In this document: piece after piece, positions 40,859 to 50,346 of the stretch
How positions within the stretch are numbered: position 1 is the first letter of the stretch
Layout: the number at the start of each line of letters is the position of its first letter
Assembly (NCBI GenBank): GCA_000750105.3
Contig: JPHH03000006.1
Span: 744,001 to 808,000 of the forward strand
DNA from: Tolypocladium sp. Sup5 PDA-1
Lineage: Eukaryota; Ascomycota; Sordariomycetes; Hypocreales; Ophiocordycipitaceae
Reading direction: 5' to 3'
DNA length: 64,000 nt
Notes under the pieces: model-generated
Seen by the model: only the letters and a program-made list of their open reading frames with translations
What the model was told of the DNA's origin: nothing
Database searches by the model: none
Made by a program: the position numbers and the translations under genes

Positions 40859-43800
40859 CTATAGCCAGAGCAGCCACCTCACGCCCTGCCAGAACCCCTT
40901 GCCCACGCCGAGGAAGACGCGCAGGATCATGACCACGAACCAGACGTACCACATGAACCCGACTAGCAGCCACTCGACCGTGAGCCACAGCGCCCTCCTC
41001 ACCCGCCGGAGCCGGCGCCGGCGCCTGCGGAGCATCTTCCCGATAATGTCCACCACGTGCTTGACCTTGAGGGGCTGGCCGAGCGCGAGATCCCTATTCG
41101 TCTCGTCTGCCTCGTCGGCGGCGCTGCGCGTCATCTCCGAGAGGTCGTCCACTAGGCGCGAGCGGAGGTCCCCGATCCGCCGCTGGAGCTCCGGGCTGGT
41201 CTTGTTGGCGAAGCGGTCCGCCGAGGCTTGCCATCGCTGGCCCGAGGCCTGGATCGCGCCGCCGAGGGTACTGGCGGCGAGAGGATAGAGCTCGCAGTAC
41301 GTGGCTTGTTGGGCACATAGCCGTGTCCTGTCCGGGCAGAGCTTGGCGATGTCTGCCCACCCAACGCCGACACAGCTCGTCCCAAAGGGCATACCTTTCA
41401 TCGTGAGGCTCTCATTGACAAACGGCTTGTGCAGCTCGCCCGCCCGCCTATTGATCTCCATGGCCTTGATGCCAGAGCTAAGGATCAAAGCCCGCATGCG
41501 CGCGATCTCGCGCCTCGAAAGCCGGGTCTGTTGTGTGCCACAGCCCTTGTCCGCAATCGACCAGTGCCGGCTCTGCCTCCGGCCGATTTCATCAGCGCCC
41601 GGAGGCGCCAATGCACTATTGAGACGCTTGTCTGCGTCTCGAGCGCCCTCGGGGACGCTGCCCTGCCACGATTCCGACTCCGAAGCGTCCGAGTCGCCCA
41701 GGCGAGCTTTCCTGGAGCCTGGAGGAGAGACGGATGAAGAGGAGTTGCGAGCATCGATTCGTGGGGGTTTGAGGAGGTCGAATCGTGACGATTGTCGGCT
41801 AAGGCCCGCCGACTCAGACGGTGTTGCCTCTCTGTGGCCGTCACCGGCGCTGCGTGTGTGGTGTATACCGGGGGTATGGTGGAACTCGGGCATTGAGTCG
41901 AGGAAGTGTTTCGAAGGGTGCAGATCATCGTCTTGTGTCCGTTTCGACGGCTTGCGTGACAGCGACAACGACGACCTCTGCCGCCCTCTGGCTCTCTCGC
42001 TTTCTGATTCATCGGTCGATTCAAGTTCCGGCGTCGACTCGATAGATCCATCCTTCCTCCACAGCATATCGCCCAGCTTGGACACACCACCTCGGATGAC
42101 TGTATCAAGCCGAGGCCCCTTGAATATCCCACGTAGCCCAACGCCTTGATCGTCTGGCCGCAGGCGGAGGCTCCCGGAGCTTCGGTGCATTTTCCAGGGT
42201 TCCGACTGTCGCTCGGACACAGACTTCTTAGTAGGGCTTGATTGGCGCCTATTCAGTGTCGGTGTTTTGTCTGCTGCCGAGATTGCGTCTGGTGCAGATA
42301 TTCGTCGGTCTACCTCCTGCCCTGGCTCCGTCGAGTGAGGGCCATTTCCTGCATCGCCGTTCCTGTCTCGCATGATGTTCTTGATCTTGCTCAGAGGGTT
42401 TCTCGTTGGGGACCCGCCGCGACTCCAAGGAGGGGAGAGCTGGTTGCCGATGGCAACTGGCTCAGCGTCGTCTCTCACAGCCCGTAGCTCTGGTGAGGTT
42501 GGCAGCGACGAAAATTTCTCGATGGACTGCCTCGGGGGCTGATCGGCAAGGTCTGCACCTTGTTGGCCAAGCGTGAACCGAGGCGGTGACCCCGGCCATG
42601 ATCTGTCGTGGGCAGCATTGCGATCCGAGTCGCTAGTATCCACAATGGACCCTTTCCTACTATGAAAGCGACTTGACGGTTGCGACAATGGGTTCCGCTC
42701 AAGGGTCATGGCAGGCGGAGAGCCAATGGCTTCGTTGTCCAACGCCTCTTCTGCAAGTTCTCTCTCACGGGTCTCTTTCGCGACCATCTCTCGCATCTGC
42801 TTCTCTAGCAGGTCGTTTGCGTTGCTGGAAATTGTGCCACTCCGCACAGGCCGCATAGTTCGATTGGTGTCATTCTTGCCATCGTTGTCACTACCGGAAA
42901 GATCCGAGGCAGAGTCTTTCTTGAGTCGAATAAAGTCGTGGTGTTGACCGTGCAAAGAGCCGCTGTGACGGTGTGGGAATGCTCTTATGTTTTGCAGCTT
43001 CTGCTTGGCCCGGTCTCTCGTACTGTTTTGTGAAAGATCAGAGTCAACTTTCCTGATTCCAGAAGATTTAGCATCTGAAGGGTTTTCTGTCTGGAGCGAG
43101 AAAGGCGGAATTGCATGGCTCGGATCGTCCGTTTCGCGGGACATGGGCCTGGAGATGCTTGCGGTAGGCGGGAAAATCTTGCGCCACTGGCGGTCTTCGA
43201 TGAGGTGCTTGTGTTGTTCTTGCTCCAGCCAATATGCATCCGCAACCATGTCACAGGGTTCTATGAACCAGTCGACTCGCGGGCGTCTCACCCGAGCGGC
43301 GGCTCTCGAGGCAGCATCTGGTGATGTCGTACCCTCCGGCTCATCGGCGCAGGGGAAGGCCGGTACAGTAGGCTCACCCTCATCCGAGTATACGTTGAGG
43401 GAAGATGAATGTGAGCAAATCTTATCGACCCACAGCCTGACACCATCGACGTCCCCGAAGCCTTGTTGCTCTCCGTCAATGACCTTGCGCTCCCTGGCCC
43501 GAACCTTGCGATTTCGAATGTACTGTAAAGGGTTGTACTGACGGCCCACGGCGGATGCAGCGTTGTTTTGGGAGCTAGACTTGATCGTCCGGATGTTGCC
43601 AATCGGGGAGCTGGGAGGGCTAGCAGTCCGGCGCCGCTCGAAGCCTGGTTTGAGAGGCGGCAGCGTGTCCAGCAACCGCCTGTATTGAGCCATGAGCTCC
43701 AGGTGCTCTTTCGCCTTTTGTGCTCTCGACAGTGTCGAAGTAGAGAAGTGGTATCGATATTGCCCGTCGTGCCCAGCATCAAAGCTCGGCTGCAGAGGGC

Positions 43801-44620
43801 TGTTAAGCCTCGCGCCGGACGATAGCCTGGCGGACGATAGCCTGGGTGATGGAGCCTGGTGGGGCTTTGGGCTCATGTTCCGAGAGGACCTGCGTTGCTG
43901 TTGCAAGTGCTGCCGCAGGTTGCTCCCCGAGCTCCCGTCCGGAACGGGAGCGAGTCGCGGTGGTGTACCTCGGGAGACGCGTCGGGATGCGATTCGCCGG
44001 GACTCGCTAAGGTTCAACGCCATGTTCACAATCTGTGCCGAATCGACGTCGAGCCCGGGGACATCGTACTGCGGTGAAGACGGCCTCGGGAGTTGTGCGC
44101 CGGCGGCATCGTTCTTGGACCCGCTGGAGGACTTGCTTCGCGAGCTCTGTGGAGGGGTTGTATTCTGTCGTGGGGAGGCCGTATCAGAGGGCACGTCAAG
44201 TTTGTTGTCCCGCGCCGCGCTCGATCGAGAGGACTCGGGGGTCCGAGGCGCAGGCGACGCCCTTGCCTTGGGGTGGTGGCTGGCATCTCGGACGGAGCGT
44301 CGATGCTTGAGGTCTCGGTCTCCAGCAACCTTGTCCTGCAACAAGAAGCCTGCGCCGGATCGGTGTCGAAGCTTCCTCCGCGTGCTTCCCCCTTGACGTG
44401 TAGGTGCCGGTATTGCGCTGCCCGGCTGCACACCGCCAGGGCTCGAGTTCAGCGGCAAGTCGAGGGAGTCGTCGATTGGCGGCGTCGCATCCAGCAGGCT
44501 GCCGGTGGTGCTCGACCCGCTCATCTCATGGTTCGTCCCGGAGCGGTTCTCTGGCGTCGCTGCCAGGCCGTGCAGCGCCTCGCCGCGTCCCTGCGGCCGC
44601 GCGGCATTGTGGTGTGCCAT
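40859..44620 (-). CDS. large disordered protein with C-terminal membrane anchor, unrecognised
   Basis: Single exon. I use the ATG at 44620 (MAHHNAARPQG) because upstream in-frame sequence looks like leader; an earlier ATG exists at 45049. The product is 1253 residues. Most is Ser/Arg/Pro-rich and disordered. Two ordered blocks stand out. One, at about residues 360-530, contains YNPLQYIRNRKVRARERK, GDVDGVRLWVDKI and RRPRVDWFIEPCDMVADAYW. The other is C-terminal, from about 1060, with REIARMRALILSSGIKAMEI, then an Arg-rich cluster and a single long hydrophobic segment (LWLTVEWLLVGFMWYVWFVV) close to the end. This is a tail-anchored topology with most of the protein in the cytosol. I recognise it only as a fungal-type conserved protein and assign no function. 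A contact-site or cortical scaffold role would be speculation. Confidence 0.75.
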   Translation of the reverse strand: MAHHNAARPQGRGEALHGLAATPENRSGTNHEMSGSSTTGSLLDATPPIDDSLDLPLNSSPGGVQPGSAIPAPTRQGGSTRRKLRHRSGAGFLLQDKVAGDRDLKHRRSVRDASHHPKARASPAPRTPESSRSSAARDNKLDVPSDTASPRQNTTPPQSSRSKSSSGSKNDAAGAQLPRPSSPQYDVPGLDVDSAQIVNMALNLSESRRIASRRVSRGTPPRLAPVPDGSSGSNLRQHLQQQRRSSRNMSPKPHQAPSPRLSSARLSSGARLNSPLQPSFDAGHDGQYRYHFSTSTLSRAQKAKEHLELMAQYRRLLDTLPPLKPGFERRRTASPPSSPIGNIRTIKSSSQNNAASAVGRQYNPLQYIRNRKVRARERKVIDGEQQGFGDVDGVRLWVDKICSHSSSLNVYSDEGEPTVPAFPCADEPEGTTSPDAASRAAARVRRPRVDWFIEPCDMVADAYWLEQEQHKHLIEDRQWRKIFPPTASISRPMSRETDDPSHAIPPFSLQTENPSDAKSSGIRKVDSDLSQNSTRDRAKQKLQNIRAFPHRHSGSLHGQHHDFIRLKKDSASDLSGSDNDGKNDTNRTMRPVRSGTISSNANDLLEKQMREMVAKETRERELAEEALDNEAIGSPPAMTLERNPLSQPSSRFHSRKGSIVDTSDSDRNAAHDRSWPGSPPRFTLGQQGADLADQPPRQSIEKFSSLPTSPELRAVRDDAEPVAIGNQLSPPWSRGGSPTRNPLSKIKNIMRDRNGDAGNGPHSTEPGQEVDRRISAPDAISAADKTPTLNRRQSSPTKKSVSERQSEPWKMHRSSGSLRLRPDDQGVGLRGIFKGPRLDTVIRGGVSKLGDMLWRKDGSIESTPELESTDESESERARGRQRSSLSLSRKPSKRTQDDDLHPSKHFLDSMPEFHHTPGIHHTRSAGDGHREATPSESAGLSRQSSRFDLLKPPRIDARNSSSSVSPPGSRKARLGDSDASESESWQGSVPEGARDADKRLNSALAPPGADEIGRRQSRHWSIADKGCGTQQTRLSRREIARMRALILSSGIKAMEINRRAGELHKPFVNESLTMKGMPFGTSCVGVGWADIAKLCPDRTRLCAQQATYCELYPLAASTLGGAIQASGQRWQASADRFANKTSPELQRRIGDLRSRLVDDLSEMTRSAADEADETNRDLALGQPLKVKHVVDIIGKMLRRRRRRLRRVRRALWLTVEWLLVGFMWYVWFVVMILRVFLGVGKGFWQGVRWLLWL

Positions 44621-45156
44621 GACGGTGGTGTCGATGCATGCTGCAGGCAAGTTCCGCGCGCGATGGGTCTCAGTGGCGGCACTGGAGCATCCGGCAGCGC
44701 AGCATCGTGTTGGTTCGCAGGCGCAAGAGCTCGACGACGACGTTGAGATGTTTGTTGAATCCAGCTCTCCACCGCTGGAATGAATGACGGGCCTTTGCTG
44801 AAGGTGGACGTGGGAGTGGATATGCGGGAGCCGGGAGTTGGGCGTCGCTCCTTTTAGTAAGGTACTGTAGTGACATGTGCCGACGATGCAATAAAAATGC
44901 GGGCACGTCACTGGCCAGCAGCGCCGTGGCAGCGTGGGTACTTCGTACAGGGTAACCTGCCGAGCCAGCTTGCCAGCGTAATGCTGAACGTGCCACATGG
45001 CAGTGGCTTGCTCTGCCGAAGCATCGTAGGTCCGAGCGGACGGTTGCATGGAAGTTTAACTATGACCTCACAACACGCAAACGGTGAGATGCAACAACAT
45101 TAACATAAACATAACGTCAAATGGTAGGTAAGGTAGCTTTTATTCTTCACAAGCCC
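44621..45156. promoter_or_regulatory. upstream region of the tail-anchored protein gene
   Basis: 536 bp. The frame stays open upstream to 45049, so the leader could be translated if the earlier ATG is used. No TATA box found. Confidence 0.35.
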
Positions 45157-45713
45157 TCACTGGATGTACCCAAGCTCTCGAAACGCCCTCTCCAGAATCT
45201 CTCGAATCACAAACTCCTTCCTCGCGTTATACTCCCGCACCGTCTCCCCCTATCCCCCTCGTTCCTCGCCAACCACTCCCTAAAGATCCTGTGCCTCTCC
45301 GCCTCGGGCGAGTCCGGCCCCCAGACGTGCAGGTTCGCCACCGGTTCGCGCGTCCCGAACAGCCGGTGCCCGTGCCACTGCCGCTCGCGCAGCAGGAACT
45401 GGAACCCCGCGGCCTCGAGCTGCGGCGCGTACGAATCCTCGTCGTCGACATCGGCGACGGTGAGGTCGATGTCGATGATGGCGTTCGCGGGCAAGCCGGG
45501 CACGCTGGTCGAGCCCGTGTGCGCGACGGCCAGGGCCGTGGCGCCGAGGGCGGAGAGGATGCGCTGCTTGAGCTGCGCGAAAGCCTGAGGCCAGGAGGCG
45601 TCGTAGTCGGCGATGGCGGGCTGATACTGGAGGATGCGCGTCGAGATGCGTTCTACGAGGCTGCTGTCGAACTTGTAGTTCTTGACTACGTCTTTAACTG
45701 ATGGTGCCATCAT
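45157..45713 (-). pseudogene. GrpB/UPF0157-family nucleotidyltransferase-fold gene, frameshifted near the 3' end
   Basis: From the ATG at 45713 the frame encodes a GrpB-family protein: VKNYKFDSSLVERI leader, then WPQAFAQLKQRILSALG, the nucleotidyltransferase-like VAHTGSTSVPGLPANAIIDIDL, and the ERQWHGHRLFGTREPVANLHVW and RIFREWLARN blocks. It ends at 45207 after a non-homologous Arg/Gly-rich tail (168 residues). The expected C-terminal helix is present, but in another frame, at 45246-45157 (ETVREYNARKEFVIREILER...). The stretch that normally lies between DR and the ETV helix appears shortened. No GT-AG intron in the gap fits, so a small deletion with frameshift is the simplest reading. The protein could still fold with an altered tail, so pseudogene status is tentative. 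GrpB proteins are found across bacteria and fungi with largely unknown substrates. Confidence 0.75.
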
Positions 45714-46177
45714 TCAAAATTCACAGTATTCACTGAAAGGTGTTGAAGTATGTTCTGTAGCATTTTAACAGGCTGAGAGTTGTGAAATTGGCCGCATGTT
45801 CTGAACTTGTCTTGGCTCTTCAAAGCTTCATCTGCTGATGCCAAGATAGTCGGTTGTTGGTGGTGACTCACATGCCGGATCCTATCATGTCGTGATGACC
45901 CGAGACGCAAGCCTCTTCCGAGGTTCGGCACTCGCACTGCCATAGCCAAGTACACTCCATAGATGCGCGAATGTCTGCAGTCGAGTGCTACAACTGAGAG
46001 GGAAACCACTCATGGCAATGTATTGAGTTGACTTTTTTGCCGTGCGTCTGACCACGGCGTCTCCTTTAATGTACATCTATCATCCGCGTAGATCATCTAG
46101 TATAATACACGTCTCCGGTGCCAGATACGGGGGTATATGGAGACCAAATGCAGCAGCATACCGTTGCGCTCTTGATA
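45714..46177. other. intergenic interval, 464 bp
   Basis: Upstream region of the GrpB-family gene and 3' flank of the IleRS gene. No feature recognised. Confidence 0.35.
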
Positions 46178-49137
46178 CTACATGACGCCTGCTGTCGCGC
46201 CCACAACTTCCTCGCATCTACCACAGAGTCCCTCCTCTTCCTCTGCCACATACCGCCAACACCTGGAGCACTTTTCCTCCTTGGGAGGGAGCACGTGCAC
46301 CGTCCCCTTTGCGGTGCCTTGCAGCTCAAGCTCCTTGGTGTAGCGCCAACTAGACCCGTCGGGAATCGGCTTGTTGAGTTCCACATGTGACACCACAAAC
46401 ATGGCGTCCAGTTCATCGAGGTAATCCTCTAGGACAGACGCTGCTTTGCTGTCTTCGGTAATGATGGTGACAGAGCACTGCAGCGAACTGCCCAATGCTT
46501 TGGCCTCCCGTGCTTGTTCCAGCCCGGCCTTGACAGCGTCGTGCACGGCAGTCAAGGTGGGTAGATCTTGTCGTAGCTTGCGCTGGTCGATGGTCAAACG
46601 GGTTGGATCAACCAAGGCAGAGTCGTACAGTTGCCGAACAGGATGCTGCAGCGAACTATGGAACGTGTCAGTCAAGGCCTGCCAGAATCATATCATCAAA
46701 CGTACCTGTCCTCGGCCATCCACGCCGGCCGATGAGACCATGCCTCCTCTACCAGAATGGGAGTAATCGGTGCCAGCATACGCAGAAATCCGACAAAGAT
46801 TGGTTCAAGAGCTCCGCCACCGTCGCCACAGTAGAGCCGGTCCTTGAGAGCCTCCAAGTAAAAGGCAGACAGATCAGTCGCAACCCATCGGTTGATTAGG
46901 CCCGTAGCCCGGTGGAATTCGTAGTTATTGACCGCGTCCCAGACCTGCTTCATCGTATCGGACAGCTGCAAGAGGGCAATCTGATCGAGCTTCGTCAGCG
47001 GGGCCTGGCGGCTAGACTGATGCAGTGACCCAAGAATCATTTTTAGAATCGTTCGGTACTTGATCAGCGCGCTATGTACCGGCTGCAGGATGGATGGCCC
47101 GATCAAGATGTCGGATGTGAAGTCGCTGCTGGCTGCCCACAACCGCAAGGCGTCTGGCCCCAGCGCGTCAAACTTAGGCTCGTCGTTTCCTTTCCCCTTT
47201 CCTTTCACAGGGGGCAGAAACCGGCCGTCCATAACTTCGTCAGGTCCAATCGTGTTGCCCAGCGACTTGGACATCTTCTTTCCCTGGGCATCGAGCGTAA
47301 AGCCATGTGTTATGAGAGTCTTGAATGGCGCGACAACCTCATCGTCCGTCTTTCCATCCGACTTTTGGGCGGCCACGTATGTCAGCAGACTCGACTGGAA
47401 CCAGCCTCTGTGCTGATCTGATCCCTCGAGATACACATCCACCGGGCTGTTGATTTCCGTCCAACTGCTTCCGCTGTCGAACCAAACGTCCATTGTGTCT
47501 GTCCCCCGGCGAAGGCTTCCTTCAAGTGACGGGGCGATCCACGCAGGCTCCTCTGCATCGTCAGAGAACCACGCTTCCGATGTGCGCTCTGCCATAACCG
47601 AGATGATGTGCTCAATAGATTCCTCCGTCATCACGGCATTTCCGTTTGCATCATACAGCGCGGGAATCGGGACGCCCCATGATCGTTGGCGAGATATACA
47701 CCACTCGCTCCGCCCGTTGACAAAGCTTTCGAGGCGGGCCCTGCCAGACGCCGGCACGAAGCGAACGTGGCTTAATGCTTTGAGAGACCCTTCTTTGATG
47801 CTGCCCACGTCGGCGAACCATTGCGCCGTGGCTCTCACAACCACTGGTTGTTTTGTCCGCCAGTCGTAGGGATATTTGTGAACCAGCTTATGCGTTCCCA
47901 AAACATCCTCTCCAACCACGTCCAGAACCGCCTTACTCCCTCCCTCCAAGATGGATGGGGCGGACGCGAGGAGTTCGGGTTGGTCAGGATAGGCCTCCTT
48001 TGTAAAGTACCCCTCGTCGTTGATGGGGGCGAACGCCTCGATGCCCAGCTTAGAACAGGCCTCGTAATCATCTTGGCCGTGTCCGGGGGCCATATGAACC
48101 AGGCCAGTTCCCGAGTCTGCCGACACGAAATCAGCATGGACGATAGGCTGCTGTGGTGCGTCCCTTCCACGTAGCTTGTTCCGATACTCGAGGCCCGCAA
48201 GTTGCGCGCCAGGAATAGATTCGACAGCTACTTCGAGTTCGGGGAGGAACTCTCTCATGGCCTCGACTCGGCTTTCCGCAACCAGCAGGCCATAGTCGCC
48301 GACCCGTAAAACGGAATAGAGGAGGTCGTCGTGAACAGCAATGGCCTTATTCGCAGGAAGGGTCCACGGGGTCGTGGTCCATATGGCAGCGAATAGAGGG
48401 CCGTTGAAGCCTGCGAGTCCAGGAATAGCGGTGTAGTCGGAAACAATTGGAAACTTGACGTATGCTGCGTGGGATACGTGGTCATCCCTGTACTCAAGCT
48501 CGGCCTCGGCCAGCGCCGTCCGCGACGAAATCGACCAGTAGACTGGCTTGTGCTTGCGGTAGATGAGCCCGTTACGGACCATCTTCTGGAACACGCGCAG
48601 TTGCCTGATCTCAAACTCGCGATCCATGGTGGTCCACTTGTTGTCCCAATCCGCCATGATGCCGAACGACTGGAACCCCTTCATCTGCTCTGTGACTGTC
48701 TTGCTCGCCAGTCGCCTTGCCGATTCTCGGACCTTGACCGGGCTCAATCCCTTTGCAGCATTCGCCCCCAGAGCCTTCATCTCTATGGGAAGACCGTGGC
48801 AGTCCCAGCTGGGCCTGTAGATGACCCGCTTTCCATTTTGAAGCTGAGCCCGGACGGTCATGTCCTTAAGGATCTTGTTGATCGAGTGGCCGATGTGCAG
48901 CGGGCCATTGGCATACGGAGGGCCATCGTGGAGTATAAACGGGTCATCTTGAGGTCGGTGAGCCGCCTGCCATTGGTATAGGTCGTCGGTGCATTCGCGC
49001 AGGTACTGCCGTTGCAGCTTCGGGTTCGGACGAGCTCTGGGCTGGAGTTAGCCATGCGCCCGTTGAGCCACGCGTCAAGGAGCTCACGGGAAGCTTGAGC
49101 GGGGCAGCTTCAGCGTTGCCTTCCAAGACTTGGACAT
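46178..49137 (-). CDS. ism1: mitochondrial isoleucyl-tRNA synthetase
   Basis: Charges mitochondrial tRNA-Ile. Exons 49137-49088, 49036-46706 and 46655-46178 give 952 residues, in line with the bacterial-type enzyme. Class I motifs are present: HIGH (PLHIGHSINKIL, about residue 65) and KMSKS (GKKMSKSLGNTIGP, about residue 605). So are the IleRS-specific RPSWDCHGLPIE, the CP1 editing-domain segment around TTTPWTLPANKAI, and GWFQSS. The C-terminal CSRCWRY...CGRC is the zinc finger found in bacterial-type IleRS. The short basic N-terminus (MSKSWKATLKLPRSSFP) can serve as a mitochondrial presequence. The first intron join places P-ARPNPKLQRQYL in frame. The eukaryotic cytosolic IleRS is much longer, which supports the mitochondrial call. 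Confidence 0.95.
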
Positions 49138-49407
49138 GTTGGAGCTGGAACCATGCCGGGAGGCTGGCTGGTTGAACTGGAGCCGAGCGAGGCAGGGCGG
49201 CGTGGGTTGGAGTCGTGGTCGGTCGAGAATTTTAAATGCTGCGACTGGACTCGCTGGAGTCGCTGGAGCTGCAAGGCTGAAGACTGGGGCTGCTTTAGCG
49301 TGTTCGCGTGGGGCAGCGTCATCATACAGCGTGAATGGACCTCGACCTTGAACCTTGACTCGCCAGACTTCACGACGCACAATGCCCTCGTCGAGTAAGT
49401 TGGAGAC
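49138..49407. promoter_or_regulatory. divergent promoter of ism1 and the following + strand gene
   Basis: 270 bp between start codons, rich in GGAGTCGCTGGAG-type purine repeats near 49240-49270. No TATA box found. Confidence 0.4.
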
Positions 49408-50346
49408 ATGGCGCCGGTACGCCGATACTTGAGAATCACCAAGTACTCCGTTCTGGAGTGCCGCATCTACCTGGACAACCCGTCGCTCGCGCAATCATGG
49501 CTGCTGAACCCGCGCGACCCAGTTCTGCCTCGAGTCATCGAGAGCATCCGCCCGCTCGTGCTACCAAAGCTACGTGAAGAGAAGGAGAGGAGCAAGAAGA
49601 AGAGCTCCAAAAAGAAGGGCATAAAGGACGTCATTGTACATGGTATGTATGGTCTCTTGGGTCTAAGTCTTCAACCGAGCGCGACACTGAACAGGGCAGA
49701 TGACTTTGAGGTGTCCATGTTCTTGACCGAGACGAACACTCGGCATTCCCTGCTGTCAAAGAAAAAACATTTTCGCGAAAAGGCACCGCCCATGATGCAG
49801 TCGAACTCGACGAAGCTCATTAGCGAATCCAATGACACCCCCGTCGACGTTGATGCAGAAGACGCCCCGCATATCCTGCTTGAGCAGGACAGCGACGAGG
49901 AGGGTGTCCGCCTCGCCGACATTCCCGCCGCCGAACGACGGACTCGGCCGAAGCGGCAGAGGAGCAACCCGGGCGTGGCCGAGAACAACGACGACGAAGC
50001 ATCGGATGACGGTGGCGTAGTCTCGGCAATTGAGATCGACTCTGATGCCGATGCCGATGCCGACGAACCCGCGGCGAAGCGCCAACGGGGCGACGTTGGG
50101 CTGGATGCCAAGGACCCAGACGGCAACGAGGACGAGGACAAGAAGAAGCTCGCCATGGATGTATCGTACGAAGGATTCGCCATCTACGGCCGCGTCCTCT
50201 GTTTGGTCGTCAGGAAGCGAGACAGCAACAAAGCCCAGCAGGCAAGGACGGACGCAAGAGGCGCCAAGGCTGCCGGGCAAGGGCAGGCCAGGATGGAGAA
50301 CTGGATCACATCGACGCAAATACCCATGGGCGAGGACGTGCCGTGA
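49408..50346 (+). CDS. acidic, probably nuclear protein, unrecognised
   Basis: Exons 49408-49642 and 49700-50346 give 293 residues. The 57-bp intron has GTATGT and GGGCAG ends and no stop in frame. The N-terminal 60 residues are ordered (RRYLRITKYSVLECRIYLDN, then PRVIESIRPLVLPKL). They are followed by a Lys-rich cluster (RSKKKSSKKKGIK) and a beta-rich segment (DDFEVSMFLTETNTRHSLLSKKK). The middle is strongly acidic with basic clusters (RTRPKRQR, AAKRQR), as in nuclear proteins. A C-terminal segment, SYEGFAIYGRVLCLVVRKR, resembles a conserved strand pair. The split arrangement of ordered N- and C-terminal parts around an acidic linker suggests a chromatin-associated factor, but I do not recognise a family. 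Confidence 0.78.
   Translation: MAPVRRYLRITKYSVLECRIYLDNPSLAQSWLLNPRDPVLPRVIESIRPLVLPKLREEKERSKKKSSKKKGIKDVIVHGMYGLLGLSLQPSATLNRADDFEVSMFLTETNTRHSLLSKKKHFREKAPPMMQSNSTKLISESNDTPVDVDAEDAPHILLEQDSDEEGVRLADIPAAERRTRPKRQRSNPGVAENNDDEASDDGGVVSAIEIDSDADADADEPAAKRQRGDVGLDAKDPDGNEDEDKKKLAMDVSYEGFAIYGRVLCLVVRKRDSNKAQQARTDARGAKAAGQGQARMENWITSTQIPMGEDVP

Noticed and set aside
45050..45051. Using the upstream ATG at 45049 for the tail-anchored protein gene
   Set aside because: The extra 143 residues include Cys/His-rich leader-like sequence without the Ser/Arg composition of the rest. The ATG at 44620 begins that composition. Not excluded by transcript data.
46178..49137. Cytosolic isoleucyl-tRNA synthetase
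   Set aside because: At 952 residues with a C-terminal bacterial-type zinc finger and a basic presequence it fits the mitochondrial enzyme; the cytosolic one is about 1070 residues with a different C-terminus.
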